Below, one piece after another: positions 26,341-39,272 of a stretch of DNA of 64,000 nt. Each line of letters begins with the position of its first letter. Positions within the stretch are counted from its first letter, which is position 1. The translations under genes were made by a program, and so were the position numbers. Below the pieces are notes generated by a model. The model had not been told where the DNA came from, did no database searches, and was given only the letters and a program-made list of their open reading frames with translations. The stretch covers positions 31,765,100 through 31,829,099 of the forward strand of contig CM029368.1 of assembly GCA_017165825.1 (NCBI GenBank), given 5' to 3'. The stretch is from Hepsetus odoe (taxonomy: Eukaryota > Chordata > Actinopteri > Characiformes > Hepsetidae).

Positions 26341-26846
26341 TGAAATGCTGTAAACAAAGAACAGTTTTCAAAATGGAAGTTGCTTATCATTTATTATCAA
26401 TCAACAAATGTAGTGAATAACAAAAGAGAATCTAAATCAAATCAATATTTGTTGTGACCACCCTTTGCCTTCAAAACAGCATCAGTTCTTCTAGGTACAC
26501 TTGCACACAGTTTTTGAAGGAACTCGGCTGGTAGGTTGTTCCAAACATCTTGGAGAACTAAGCACAGATCTTCTGTGGATGTAAGCTTCCTCACATCCTT
26601 CTGTCTCTTCATGTAATCCAGACACACTGGATGATGTTGAGATCAGGGCTCTGTGGGGGCCAGAAGAACTGATGCTGGTTTGAAAGCAAAAGGTAGTAAC
26701 ACCAAATATTGATCTGATTTAGATTTTTCTTTTGTTCGCTCACTTTGCATTTTGTAAATTGATAAAATAAACAATCATTATTTATATTTCTGAAAGCATT
26801 CTTTGTTTACAGCATTTTTCCACACCTGCCTAAAACTTTTGCACAA
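26341..26846. mobile_element. Tc1-derived fold-back element, copy 3
   Basis: Same family as 15919 and 20052, uninterrupted across the centre. It is the reference that shows where the LINE entered copy 1. The right terminus (CCTAAAACTTTTGCAC) is intact; the left terminus is lost beside a TA microsatellite. A minus-strand frame retains FLQKLCASVPRR and KGGHNKY from a Tc1 transposase. Confidence 0.8.
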
Positions 26847-28457
26847 ACAAGGCAATGTGTGTTTTATTATGGCCAGCTCCACCTACCAGTGCTAGTGCTT
26901 CTAATTTTTCATCATCGATGAGACTTACCAATGACTCTAAACATTCTCTCCATGAAATCAGAATAACAGTACTCATTTAGAGTCATGATCGATGGACTGT
27001 GGCAGGAAGGGGTTAATAATGACACCACTCTAACACTAGATCAGACTGTATTGCTCTGCAATGTTTTACTTTTACCCTTCAAAACAGGATGCTTTGTCTG
27101 AGGAGGAACTCATGCACTATTGTTCTTTCACCCTGATGCATCTCTACAATATGCCCACATTTCTGGCTTTTGAAAGGTGGCAGTGATGAAATAACCCCTG
27201 ATCGCGTGGAACTACAATATTTACCAAGATTTTTTAAGTGAAAGTGACTAACTGTCAGTGTGAAAGAAACAGCACAACACAACACAACGAAATGCTTTAT
27301 CTGCATTTCACCCAAGTGCAGCAGGTGTAGCGCATTTAAAGCAGCTGGGAGCAGTGATGGACTGCATTCTGCTCAAGGATACCGCAGGGCAGCTCACTGG
27401 TCTGGGACTCAAACCCATGACTCTAATTCAAGGGCCCCAGGTAGCACATCATTCAGGGTTTTCTTATCTTTGCAATGTGTCTTTTCTTTTTCCTCTTGGG
27501 CCCGAAGCTTTGTATGTATCTAATTACTAGAAGCCGCAAATCTGTTCATCTTGATGTTGTAACTGTGATTGAAACTCACGATCCAAAGTACACATTCTGA
27601 TCAGCATGTAGTGAGGAGGTGATTGGGGTCAAAGAAATATGATGATTCTGATCTAATAAGAACACCTTTACCAGCATCACTGGACCTTTGGTTTGAAGTT
27701 GCATTTGGGCACTGAGGAGAGAAAAAGTGACTGACCTGGCCAAACAACAATTGCTCATTGATTTTTTTTTTTTTTTTTGCCCCTGGCGGTCGGCTGAATT
27801 GATCTTACTCCTGCCTGACTGACCGATGGACTTTCTGTCCAGCCAGTGGTAGAAGCGGTAGGTAGAGTAACTGAAAGATTGCTGCCATCTGGGTGATAAG
27901 GTACAGTGATTGCATCTCAGCCATATATAAGCTGACCTTGAAAGCTCGTAGTCTGTTACAGATCTTCAGTCTGTTCACTGACTCCATTGCCTCAACGGCT
28001 GACCCACTCTTACGCTCTTCTGGAAATTAGATCCTTTGAAACTCACCACTTCTTCTTACTTTGTTCTTACTTACAGTTGTTCTCCTGCAATGGTAACGGT
28101 CTTCATAACACTTCATCTTCTCCAGCAGGCTTCCTCTTTGCAAGCTATTTTGCTACTGCTTCTCTCCGCACCTTTATTCAGACACACTTCAAAACCTCAG
28201 AGAAGCTCTTTATCAAAGTGCTTTAGGAGTCTAGCATTCTAGCTGAAAGCAGAATAGGACAAGAACTTCTTCATTTGGGAGAAAATGCCTCTCACTTTGC
28301 ACACAGGAGCCTGGCGGGGTCTGCAGAAAATGCTGCAGTGAACAGTCTATAGTAGAAAGTTATACTATATGAGGGTCATTTACAGTATACACTGGTAAAG
28401 TATGTATATCTACATATACTGTACTATATGGCGTGTGCTGTACATGATATACACTGG

Positions 28458-28612
28458 TGCAGTGTCTCAGGTTCGAATGCCACCTCTGGCACTACTACCG
28501 CTGGAACCCTGAGCCCTTAACCCCGAGTTGCTCCAGGAGGATTGTCCCTTTAATATGACATGGGAGTCGCTCTGGCTAAGAGCGTCTGCTAAATGCAGCA
28601 AATGTAAATGTA
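28458..28612 (+). mobile_element. SINE-like repeat, TCTGCTAAATGC tail
   Basis: GGTTCGAATGCC B box, GAGTTGCTCCAGGAGGA body and AGAGCGTCTGCTAAATGC tail, as at 21925. Confidence 0.75.
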
Positions 28613-29699
28613 AAAGGTGCAGTGAACAGTATATGGCATATACTGGTGCTGTGTACGGTATACGGCATGTACTGGACCAGAGAAATGTAAGTGGTACGTA
28701 CTAGAAGAAATGACAGATCATCATAGTATTTGATGGAAGTGGTAACCAATCATAAAACAGCAATAAATAATTCCTTACAGCATGTGGCAAATGTGTTTAG
28801 AGTCTGTCAGCAAGCTAATGCTGAGTGCAATTACTTCTGGTTAACAGGTTCATCCGTTTACCATACTGAGAATATATTAATAACAGCAGAACGTTAAACC
28901 AGAGAACTGGAATAAATTATTTGTTAAGATAAAATACATCCTTTGAACAATCAGTCCTTACTAGTTTCCTATGATAACTGGTTATTGTGTGTCACGGCAC
29001 CACCGGCAGCTTTACTATCATCAGTGCTGAAACTAGAAAACAACGTTACAGGACATTGTCCAGTAATGTGATGTGTGGATATTTCATCCCTCATTAACAA
29101 ATTAGCTTTTTTAAAGACTAACATTCAGATCAATCCCATTCATTCTCAAAGAAATTTTTTAAATTTAGGTCTTTATATTTTTAATACATTTTTTATAGTT
29201 TTATTGCATGTAGTTTTTTTTTGTTTGTTTTTTTTTTAAACAATACAGTACACTACACAGAATACCATCTGTGTAACATGAGAAATCCAGCGCTTATTAC
29301 TTTTTGTCAGAGGAACTTCTGTGTCGTTGTGTCCTTTGTCTGACCACCTACTGGAAGACTGCACCCTAGGAGGGGAAAAAAAGCTCTCAAATGATTTGAA
29401 GGAAGTGCTTCACTTGAGTGATGTAACAAACATAAGGTCCTGAAGAGGCTCATAAGATGAATGAAGAGCTGTAAGTGGGTTAGGAGACCAGTCACACAAC
29501 GGAAGGGTTGTGCTGGCCACTCCAAAGTTCTCTACAGTGTGCCAGTTTTACCAGAAAGTACCAAACTGGACTTGGATCATGCAATGGGGGCAGCTCCCGC
29601 AAGTCCTGCTGTTTTGAGAGCATGACACCCTCACAGGCCTCCAGGCTGCCATCTGCCAGCAGCCTGGACAAGGTGTGAAAGGGCTAGAGCTAAGATTGT

Positions 29700-31757
29700 C
29701 CTCTATTTGTCTTTCCTACTTTCCACGTTTCTTTTCTCCCCAAAAACTTTACACCAGAATGATAGATTAATTTAACACTCAAAGATTTCTGGATCATCAA
29801 GTTAGCTGCCATAAAGAAAAAGGATGCTGCAGCTGGGACAGAAGATTGTGTTTTGTTTATGTCTGTCTATATGATGTTGTTGTAGGAAGTGACGGGGTTT
29901 AACACTAGAAGGAAGTTATTCTCATTTGTTTTATTTTATATGTAATATATATTATTTATATATATATATATATACTTTTATATATGTTATATATAGAAAA
30001 TCTAGGCATTTTTGCAATGCTTTGACAAAGGAAAACCAATACAGATCAGTTTGGCAATACAGTGCTCACGTTGACAGAAACTCAGGGTGGATCCAGAGGA
30101 GAGAGAGGGAGAGAGGGAGAGGGAGTTGAGAAGCTGTCAGTACCTGAAGGAAATCTCTGGGATCTGAATCACAATATTCCACATCAGTATCACAAAATAC
30201 TGCACTTCTAACCACATTCATCCTCCTCACTGCAATTACAATCAATTTCGTATTAATACTACAATCACTACGAGGTAGGTTTTGATAGGCACAAACCAGT
30301 AGCAGTCAGTCTTTAAGGTACAAACCCATACATAAATTGCTGCTGTTTAGAGTTGCTTCCGATAAAGGAGTGGTCAGAATTTGGAAAATGTGCTCATGTG
30401 TATCGTACGCACTGTGGCTGCTCTAAGCTCCTTCTCTGTCTGTCTTGTGATATGCTTGTGTATAATACAGAGTTTACTGATTGCACAGCTATTCAGGAAA
30501 AGAAAAAACATCTCTACAAGGACTCTCACTAAAAAGACTTGACCAGAAGTAAATTCAAATAAAAAAAAAAGAAAGAAAGAAAGAAAGAAAGAAAAACGGT
30601 TAATAGGTCCGGACTGCAGCATTTGTGACAGAGATTTGAAAACGCCAGACTTGTGCCGATGCACAGTATCCGAAAAGACTGGCACTACACTGCTTTTTGA
30701 TAATCACTCCCACACCAACAGAGACAATATTATTTGATTTTACCGCCCTTATACAAACTGATACAAGAGAGAATCGGAGTTATTTTAACATGGAACTCTG
30801 TATATTTTCAGCATTTTTCTGATCGTTCCATCAGTAATGGTGGAATGCGCAGGCTCCTACTTCTACTTCACCCTGGGGCCATAGAAGCATTGCCAGAGTA
30901 TTATTCTATCAAATACAGCCCTACTACTCACAAAACATAAACACAGCTGCACCATTATACTAAACTAAACAAGTGAGGGTCCTCTTTGGCTCACCTGCAC
31001 ACTATATGAGGAAACCTAATTTATTTGGAAACACAAACACGCACTCAATCATCCTCATTTCCTTCTGCAGACAAAGAGAGGGCACGGCTCCCATCCATCC
31101 ATCACGCTGAAATCAATTAGCAGCTTATTCACATTCTCTGGTACTTGGTTGTTTTTTTTTATTAGAGAGGAGTTCAAACTGCACTCCTCTAGCTAGCTTT
31201 CCTTTACCTGTATTTAGCTTAATTTAGGAGGTATGAGTATATCCTGCCACTGCCTCCACACAGGTTTCTATCAGGCACCAGCTGCTTACTTCAACAATAC
31301 GCTCTCTTCTGGTGCCTGTGCCCATCACGATAGAGCCGCTGGACATACACAGCGATGTCTCTTAGACCACAAAAAGACCAAAAGAAACAAAACAACAATC
31401 AACATGAGTCACGTATTGCACAGACAGTTTGAATCTAAGATAAAATCTGCCGGTTCGTCTAAAAGAGAAATATAAATGCACAGTCCCTGCCTCAACCTGG
31501 TAACGTCGATAGACAACTAACTTCAAAGCCCCATTCCAGTCTGCCTCCACGGACTGTGCACATTACCACAAAACACAAGTCCTTATAAGATTACAGTACA
31601 ACGACTCAAAGGTGCTGCTCCCATCTACTCAATCGACATTCCCAAAGTCAGTATGCATACTAGGCTTCAGGAGTCCCTTGGATGTGTGTGTGGCAAAATA
31701 CAAACTTCTCTGAGGTCAGCATGGTGTGGGGGGTTGGGGGGGGGGGGTTTAGGGAGC
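29700..31757 (-). other. nr1d2: Likely nr1d2 3' UTR and downstream DNA
   Basis: The region is largely unique and has no coding signal. Minus-strand AATAAA hexamers occur at 31163-31158 and 31025-31020, so the transcript could end near 31000-31140. An AAAG array lies at about 30569-30593 and a GAGA-type tract at about 30098-30125. Confidence 0.3.
31725..31747 (-). other. nr1d2: C-rich tract at the start of the nr1d2 3' UTR
   Basis: On the mRNA strand, about 10 nt after the stop codon, a run of 12 C is followed by AA and 6 more C. Such tracts bind poly(C)-binding proteins, and the DNA could form a G-quadruplex on the other strand. The exact length may be affected by homopolymer error. Function is not shown. 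Confidence 0.4.
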
Positions 31758-34303
31758 TCACGGGTGAACCTTGAAGGCTAGGAGCTGCTCTGAGTGCATG
31801 TTGTTGAGGGAGCGCAGGTCAGGCAGCTTAAGCAGCAGTTTGGTAAAGATGGCAATCTCGTTTGGGTGGTTCTTGGTGATGAGGCTGCGCAAGGCACGGA
31901 TCAGTGTCTCCTGGAGAGCTTCCACGGAGTTCACATTCTCCAGGCCTGAACGGTCTGAAAGACACAGAAAAGAGTCCCTTTTGAGCCTATGAATGATGTG
32001 ACTGTTACATGTGGGAAAATACCACATACACTTGACTGCCACAGTAAATGGTATGTCATGTCATTCACAGATATTATGTAGTTTAACATTTTGTATGCTA
32101 TACTTAACATTTGATACATTTTTAATTATTTCCAGTTGGATGGACTATATATATGAATGCCAAATTGTAAGGTAAGCTTGAATACCCCTTCTCTTAAAAA
32201 GTTTTCTTGACTGAAACAAGCTGATACAGAGAGCACTTTTCTGCAGATTATAGTACACTATTTTTTTGTATTTGTTTGTTGGGTTTAACGTTATGATTAT
32301 ATGTATTAAATTATACATCATAATGAGTAGGTACACATATTTTAAGAGCTAAGAGAGGTGCCATGCTGTGCTATAAAATGGGGATACCTGCAGAAACAAG
32401 CACAACGGCAGTGAAAAGGCTCATCTCCTCCTCACTGAGGTGAAGTGCACTCAGTTTCTCACTAAAGTCAAACATGGAGTTGAGCAGGTCACCAGCACCC
32501 ATAGAGCGTAGAGCCTCTACACTGTACTTCTGCCCGCTCAAAAAGGTCACTGTGCGGTCCTTCATGTTGAACAGTGATGCAAAACGAACCACCAGCACCT
32601 AAACCAGAAATACAGAGCATCAAATATGGTGTGTTAGACATTCATTACCTTGGGATCACCTAGAAGTATTATTTAGCATTTACAGAGCAACTTCTACAAT
32701 GTAAATTTAAATATTAGAAAAATATACACATTAAAGCACTTTTAAGGGGTGGAAAAGGGTTGGCTTCCTGAAACCAGAAACATTCCTTTTATGCATGTTC
32801 TACAAAAAGAGATGCAGTATTTAGTTTTTCTCTAATTAAACCCTTCCGGGTTTGTCAGACAAAAGGTACATACCTCAAAAGTTCCAGCCTTAAGTAGGCT
32901 GACTTGGTCATGCTGGGAGAGCTCCCTGAAACCCGGGATGCGTTTTGCAAACTCCACAACCTCTCTTACAGCTGGAGTGAAGCTCATGGAGAACTCCTCC
33001 CAGATAGTATGGCCAGACTTTTGTGGGTCCACATAGGGTGAAGTGTTCATGGGACACACCTGGTAGAGAATGCAAAGTGTTTGGAACATCACAAATCATG
33101 CAGGCACAATTTCTCATTAATAAAATAAATCACTCACGGTTTCAATTTAAAGATCTCTATGTGGATGTGAGTTTGTTCCTACTTTTTCCATTTATGATAA
33201 GCACATCAGTTTCACTCACCAGGTGCATCCTATTGCCTCCGGTCCATGCTGGCCCGGTATAGCTGCCGTTGGATAAAGCATTATTGGCATTGTGCCCCAA
33301 AGTTGACTGGTCAATCACAGAGGCGGAGCGGTGATCTAATGGGGCACTGTTTGGCAGTCTGACCGGGCAGTGGCCACCAGGGGCCCTGTTAGCCACTCTA
33401 ACAGCGCAGTGGTTGAAAGAACTGTCCTCTTGCAGGGACTCTTCAAAACGCTGAGGAGTGCAGTCAGAAGGTGGGAGTTGGCTTGTTACCGTGGCAATGT
33501 TGTTGCAGTGGTTCCAAACCTCATGCGTCTCCTCCATGTGTCGGCTATCATTGCTTATGCGTTCGGCAACAGTCGGGGAACGAGGGGCCTCGCTCTGTTC
33601 CTGGATATATATGAAGGTCTCTTGGTGTGCCCTGGTCACAGTGCCAACGACCTCTTCCTCGCCACTGTCTGTGGCGCTAGAGGAGTCTGAGCTTGGGCTT
33701 GTATCCATGGCAACTAGGGGATCCGGGTCAGTGCTGGACTCAGACTGGCTGCTCTGGGGGGAAGAAGCGGGGGAGAAAGAGGAAGGAGCAGAGGGCGGGT
33801 ACTCAGAGTTGGAATTGGGGGGGCAGGATGGTGTTTGGTTGTTAAGGGCCAGAGGCTGGTTGCTGTGGAGCTGGCTGGTGTTCATCATGTTGTTCATAGC
33901 ACTCTGCATCTCTAGCAGCATGCGTTGCTTCTCCCTCTTGGGGATTCGACCAAAGCGTACAGCTAGGAACAATAAAAAGAGACCAAATTCAGTGCCCATC
34001 CAGGGCAAAAGAAAGCTTTAGTGCTTTAATACTGCAGCTGTTTAAAAGAGGCTGGCATTAAGCCAGAAACACCGACAGCAAAATCAACACTTACATAACG
34101 CTCTAAATGTTACCGAGGACAAAGGTCTCCTTCCTAGCAGGTATGTGGGGGTAAACAGTAGGTCTGGCGCTCATATAAACCGTTTCATACAGTTCATACA
34201 AATTTGAAAATGAAACTTTTATATGTTAAAGATTTGTCCCAAGCCTGTCCTGTAGTAATACACACTGGGACACAAGCTTGGATCTGGGTGTGTTTAATCT
34301 TTT

Positions 34304-34334
<31 letters not shown>

Positions 34335-37300
34335 TTACATTCAAAAGTCAAATTAAACAAAACATGCCAACAAAAATGAGACAGCCTCACCATCTCTAGA
34401 CATGCCAACAAGCAAACACTTCTTAAAGCGGCACTGCTGGCATCGGTTCCTGTTGATGCGCATGATGGGGCAGTTCTCATTCTTAAGGCATTTCTTGTAC
34501 TGGATGTTCTGCTGGATGCTCCTCCGGAAGAAGCCCTTAAAATATAGCAGAGCAGTACAGTCAGAAAAGAAAGGAGTTGGGGAGGGAAGGAAATAAATAA
34601 CAATAACAGGTGGAGGGCCATGGGATCAGAAGAGCAGGTGTGGGAATTCAGCACAAAAAAAACAAACACAGGCCCAATTTTTTCCCAGGAGTCTGGATAC
34701 CTTGAGGCAAATACTGACTGTTTTTTATTGGAGCATGCAGTGCCTTTAGGGGCAGATTCACTATTCCTGAACAGACTCACACTCACACTGACCCAAGCAC
34801 AACTTGCTACTTGTTTATTCATATATATTTATAACTTATTTAAAACTTATTTATTATCGTGTATTATTACTGTGTACTGTATATATGGTCACCTAATTCT
34901 CCGTGTAGATATGTATATGTATATATATTTATATAGATAGATAGATTATTTATTATTTATTTTTTTTATAGCTCCTATACTTCTCCTGTACTTGTTCCTC
35001 TTTCCTCTTGTCTCTATTTTTTAATATATCTTTTTTTTTTCCTATTCCTTTTCTGTACATCTGTCACTTTTATAAGAGGCCTGTAACACCCAAATTTCCC
35101 ATTCGTGGGATAATAAAAGATTACTCTACAACAAATGAGAGAACAGGTCATCCCAATCAAGTCAGCATGTTGAATGAAACGTTAAGAAGTAATGTTTTTT
35201 TACATTTTAATTACATTTTATGGAAAAAAAAGGCTGAACTGAGAGATTTTCAAAAACAGGATATTTTTTCATATTAGGCTACTGTGAAATGGAGGGGGAA
35301 AAAAAGCTGATCAGCACTCCTAACTTAAACAAACCTAGTCGCTGACTCGTCACCGCAGTCAGAAATGCCATGCCACATTGTCAGAGGGTCGGTTTTGTAT
35401 GTATTTTCTCACCTTGCAGCCTTCACATGCATGGACACCATAATGGAATCCTGAAGCCACATCTCCACACACTTTACACAGCAGCACCAGGCCACTGATC
35501 TCTGCAAACACAAGAACAAAAGTAGGTCAGGAGAATGAGGAAGTTCAAACCATTTTTTTTCTTTTACAGTCATTGTAATAGTTGTTTAAGAGTCACACGA
35601 AATGTCACGTGTTCCCAGTGCAGAAACACTGGCTCTCAACCAAGCATGCGAGACCTGCCCATTGATTGCACTACTAAAATAACTTCACAGTACATAGTGT
35701 TCTTTCAGAAGGGGGGGGGGAATAAAATACACTGAATATTATATATTGATACTCTATTTAACTATTTAATCGTGTAGATAACGATTGTGTTTCAACAGAA
35801 CTTGTATCAATGAGTAATTAAAAATCTACTACGAGGTAATGAAACAAACTTTAAATAAAAGAAAAGCAGTGAAAAACTTTCTTTTTGTCTTTCACAGGAC
35901 ATGAAGTGTCCTGGAATCATACATCTATATTTAGGGGAACATGCAACTCCTGAGTTTAGGTAAGTAGAAGGCCAGTACACGCTCAGCACATGCTCGTTGT
36001 ATGTGCAGTCACTGACTCGGATATTAATGCTTCTCAGCCTTGTGCTAAAAGACCAGCAATACCTCCTCCTACATCTGCACTATTTATCCAGTGCCCTTTA
36101 TTTATCAATTTACATTTACAGCATTTAGCAGACACTCTTATCCAGAGCGACTTCCAGTTCCTAATTACAGGGACAGTCCCCCTGGGGTAACTCAGGGTTA
36201 AGGGTCTCGCTTAGGAACCCAGTGGTGGTCGTGCTAGAGGTGGGATTTGAACCTGGGACCTCTTGAGCCATAGGTCCATAGGCCTACCACTGGACCACCG
36301 CCACCCTTTTTCTTTCATTTTAAGGCATTTAAACATTTCCTTCGAAACAATCCCACCCAGTAAATGACAGGAGAGTGGTAAAAAATAAAGCACACTAATT
36401 GACTAACTTCTTAGCAACCGAGACAATGCTCAATCACACTCAATGTATCATGTATTAAAAGTACATTTTCTATCATATTCAACTTAAAAAGTACCGTTTC
36501 TCCTCTGCAAGTCACAACCATATTTGGATTATACGGTTTTAAATATCACCCTAAGTTGGATTAGGCGTTAGCGCAGCAGTAGGTTCTAGTTAAGAAGAAG
36601 AACACGTCAGTGGTGCAGATTTAACTCACTTGTGATGCCACATTTGCTGGCGGATGGCGAGCGTGTCTTCCCCCCACCTTGGCTCTGTGGCCGGGACTGG
36701 GATGCCGCATCACCCTGCCGACCCTCACGGCGGCCAGGGAAGTTTACACGCGGCGGGGAGGATGACTGGTAGCTGCTGTTGGAGCAGTCGCTGTGGCACG
36801 ACTCCGGGCTGGAGGCAGAGCTTGAGGAGCTGATGTAGGCGATAACCCCCCCTGGTGATAACAGAGGAATAAATGGTGAAGAATGGCTCTACAAAAACAC
36901 CCCCCCGTATTTTACCCTTGAATTAAAAAAAAAAGAAATACAGAGATGGATCACATGAGCAGCAAAAATAGTAAAATGACACAAACTGAAGAAATGATTC
37001 TATTTCCTTTTCTTCATAGTTAACCATGTCTGGGCACCCATGCTCTGCAAAATAATTCTCAAACTCATCAGACAAAAAAACAAAAAAAACAAAAAAATGT
37101 ATTTAAAATTAAATTCAATTTAAAGAGGAAAAAAAACCAAAAAAACAGGCAATGAACCTGTGCTCTTTTTGACATGAAAGCATGAAGAAGGAAAAAAAAA
37201 AAAACACTCTCCTCCCAGGAAGAAAGTTAACCAGTTAAATTGCTGGGCTCTTATTTTTTCCTGAGCTTGACCTGATTTCTGTCTTCATTCTGAATGGTTA

Positions 37301-37851
37301 GGTAACGCCATTACATAATGCTCGTGTCAGAGGGGTGTAGCTGCCCTCACTACCAGTAACTTGACTCAAACAAAGCCCAGGGGATGAAAAAGGCCCAAGA
37401 AGCCTTTTGTGGGACGAATGTTTTAAAAGAGAAAAATATGCCTTCTTTGAAAAAAGTGCGTGTCTACTCAGCATGACAAAAAGATTTAAAGTACAGATCA
37501 ACCGTAAACTGCTCCAACAGAGCATCAGATCAAGGCCTCTCTGAGTGTCTCTAGATATACTTTGTATCAGATCAGTGTAACATCAGTTACTAAGCACTAC
37601 AATGAAACTGATTACATTATCACACACAACATACATTTCAATAATGACATAATACACAGAGTGTGTGTGTGTATGTGTGTGTGTGTGTGTTATACATTGA
37701 TAATATTCCTAGACACTACAATTAAACCTCACACTGAAACACAGCCCTCACTGTGAACATGTTATGCATGCTTTCAGTTTCACTGCAGTGTCAACAAACT
37801 ACAAATATCTCACACTGTATCTGAACGTGTGTGTGTGTGTGTGTGTGTGTG

Positions 37852-37920
<69 letters not shown>

Positions 37921-38473
37921 CGTGCTTAGCACCAATACCCCTACGGTTTAGCTGAACGGTGGACCTAGTGTTGTTTTTTTTGTGCGCGCGGAAAGTAGGT
38001 CAGAGCGCGAGCAGCCTCTCCTCACGTGTATCGGCGGCTCGCGCCCGCAACACTTCACCGGGCCAAATTATGCAACGTCTACGTCACTGCATCTCCCAGC
38101 CAATCAGCGAGCACGCACGAGGAGCGTAAACAGAGAGGCACATGGCCGGGCGGCAGGTCCATGTGAGTCGGGGAGCTGCAGTGCTGTCAGGTGTGTGTGT
38201 GTGTGTGTGATAACAGCAGCGCCCCTCACACTCCTAACCCACTTACACCGCGAGGCTCCAGAGCCCCTCAGCCGGACCTGCAGCGCTCCCAGCCCGCAGC
38301 CCTGTCCCCCGAGTCCCCCGAGTCCCCCGAAAGAGCGCAGTGACCATAACCAGCGGGAAACCCCCGTCTCCTGCTGAACGGCGGCTCCGCCGGTGTCTCA
38401 GATTTACTGTCCGTGTGGAAATGTGTAGCACAAAAACAACTGAACTAATCTCACCAGCTTTTGTTGCTTCCAT
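31758..38473 (-). CDS. nr1d2: REV-ERB beta nuclear receptor (8 coding exons, complete)
   Basis: Heme-binding orphan nuclear receptor that represses clock and metabolic genes through NCoR. Coding exons, 5' to 3' on the minus strand: 38473-38455, 36851-36630, 35501-35413, 34535-34391, 33962-33220, 33059-32874, 32598-32388, 31954-31758. They total 1812 nt (603 residues) with all phases joining. It starts MEATKAGGVIAYISSSSSAS, a Ser-rich tail like human NR1D2. The DBD begins at Cys89 (LLCKVCGDVASGFHYG) and continues GFFRRSIQQNIQYKKC. A long 247-codon hinge exon follows. The ligand domain (VCPMNTSPYVDP...) ends LLAFKVHP with no helix 12, as expected for REV-ERBs. Heme ligands Cys408 and His592 are present, with the same 184-residue spacing as human Cys384/His568. 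The ATG at 38473 has G at -3 and G at +4. Synteny with thrb and rpl15 favours nr1d2 over nr1d1. Confidence 0.97.
34309..34336. repeat. ATAA tetranucleotide microsatellite
   Basis: About seven AATA units in an nr1d2 intron. Confidence 0.85.
34810..35115 (+). mobile_element. Possible LINE 3' end
   Basis: The phrase AAATTTCCCATTCGTGGGAT followed by AATAAAAGATTA resembles the 3' terminus of common fish LINEs. The upstream part is low-complexity. Weak evidence. Confidence 0.3.
36108..36305 (-). mobile_element. SINE-like repeat in an nr1d2 intron
   Basis: Read on the minus strand: head with TGGTCCAGTGG, GGTTCAAATCCC B box, and a tail ending GTCTGCTAAATGCTGTAAATG. Same family as 21925 and 43200. 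Confidence 0.8.
37828..37918. repeat. GT-TA compound microsatellite in nr1d2 intron 1
   Basis: About 12 GT units run into about 30 TA units, ending some 70 bp from the clock-motif cluster. A second GT repeat lies at 37661-37690. Confidence 0.95.
37985..38095. promoter_or_regulatory. nr1d2: Cluster of clock-type motifs in nr1d2 intron 1
   Basis: Within about 95 bp there is AAAGTAGGTCA (37992-38002, a close match to the ROR/REV-ERB element), CACGTG (38023-38028, the perfect CLOCK-BMAL1 E-box), ATTATGCAAC (38067-38076, PAR-bZIP/D-box-like) and TACGTCA (38080-38086, CRE half). The cluster lies about 400 bp inside the gene from the first coding exon, in the same GC-rich block. These three element classes drive circadian Nr1d transcription in mammals. 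Function here is inferred. Confidence 0.5.
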
Positions 38474-38880
38474 GTCCTCCAACAACAGAGAGCCCTCGGT
38501 CACCTGTAGTGTTCTGAGGCCGTCGTTTCTTCTCTTGCCAGCAACTTTTTAGTCGCTGCTTCACAAAGTCCTCTCACTCGTTCACCGGAAACGAGTTAAA
38601 GCCCTCCGAAGCCGCACATTGTGGCAGGAAAGCTGGAAACGTCGTCCTGCTTCTCGCCGTTTTTCTGGTCTGCAGTGTTTCCCTCGGCGCTGAAGTTTCA
38701 CGGCCGAACCTGCACGGAATACAGCGGAGAAGGGGCTGGACGTCGGGGGGGAAAACGAGCGTTAAAATGAGAAACAGCCTCTCGGAGAGTCTGCGCTGAG
38801 CCGCCGCGCTCCGCTCTCTGTTCTGTTTGGAGTAAAGCGCTCGTTGCTGCCCATGTGACCCACTTCAGAAGCCCCGCCCT
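38474..38880 (-). promoter_or_regulatory. nr1d2: GC-rich promoter and 5' UTR region of nr1d2
   Basis: The stretch upstream of the first nr1d2 exon is markedly GC- and CpG-rich compared with its surroundings, and the richness continues into intron 1 as far as about 37980. It carries a GC box (CCCCGCCC, about 38871). No TATA box is obvious. It looks like a CpG-island promoter; the start site cannot be fixed from sequence. Confidence 0.5.
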
Positions 38881-39051
38881 CAAAGGGCTGGAGTCAGTGT
38901 CAATGTAACCCACTGACATACTTTCATCCTTCAGAGCAACGCAGGAGCCTCCAAAGGCAGGGGGTCCCCATCATCACAGGACAGGATGGAACAGAATCTT
39001 TTTATCCCACAGCAGGGAAATGTGAGGGTTAAAGCAGCAGGAAAAGAAATA

Positions 39052-39272
39052 AGTGAAAATTCTCGTCATTGCGAGGTCACAGCACACAGTGAACCACAAG
39101 GAAATTGGACCTCTGCATTTAACCCATGCAAACACCGTGCAGCAGGGGGCAGCTATGAAAGCACCCAGTGACAGGGACGGTACCTTGCTCGTGGGTACCT
39201 CAGGGCAACCTACTGGTATGGGATTTGAACCCACAATCTTCCAATCTCCCTAACCACTAGGCCACCACTGCA
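39052..39272 (-). mobile_element. tRNA-derived SINE
   Basis: On the minus strand it has GCAGTGGTGGCCTAGTGG, GGGTTCAAATCCC, the GAGGTACCC and AGCTGCCCCCTGCTGCACGG body and a tail near CACAGCACAC. Same family as 2757, 42101 and 51885. Confidence 0.85.

Larger units (their letters stand above)
24491..29700. other. Intergenic DNA between thrb and nr1d2
   Basis: Besides the Tc1 element (26341-26846), a TA microsatellite and a SINE (28458-28612) I see no gene. Short open frames here have no family resemblance. Confidence 0.5.

Noticed and set aside
22576..31757. An additional gene between thrb and nr1d2
   Set aside because: Only short, non-conserved open frames and repeats were found; synteny in other vertebrates also has none here.
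33458..34021. 187-residue plus-strand open frame
   Set aside because: It is the antisense shadow of the large nr1d2 hinge exon (33220-33962), with no family resemblance.
38243..38503. Longer N-terminal extension of nr1d2
   Set aside because: The frame opens with GTG, not ATG, at 38503. The first ATG in frame is 38473 with a good context, and it aligns with the human start.
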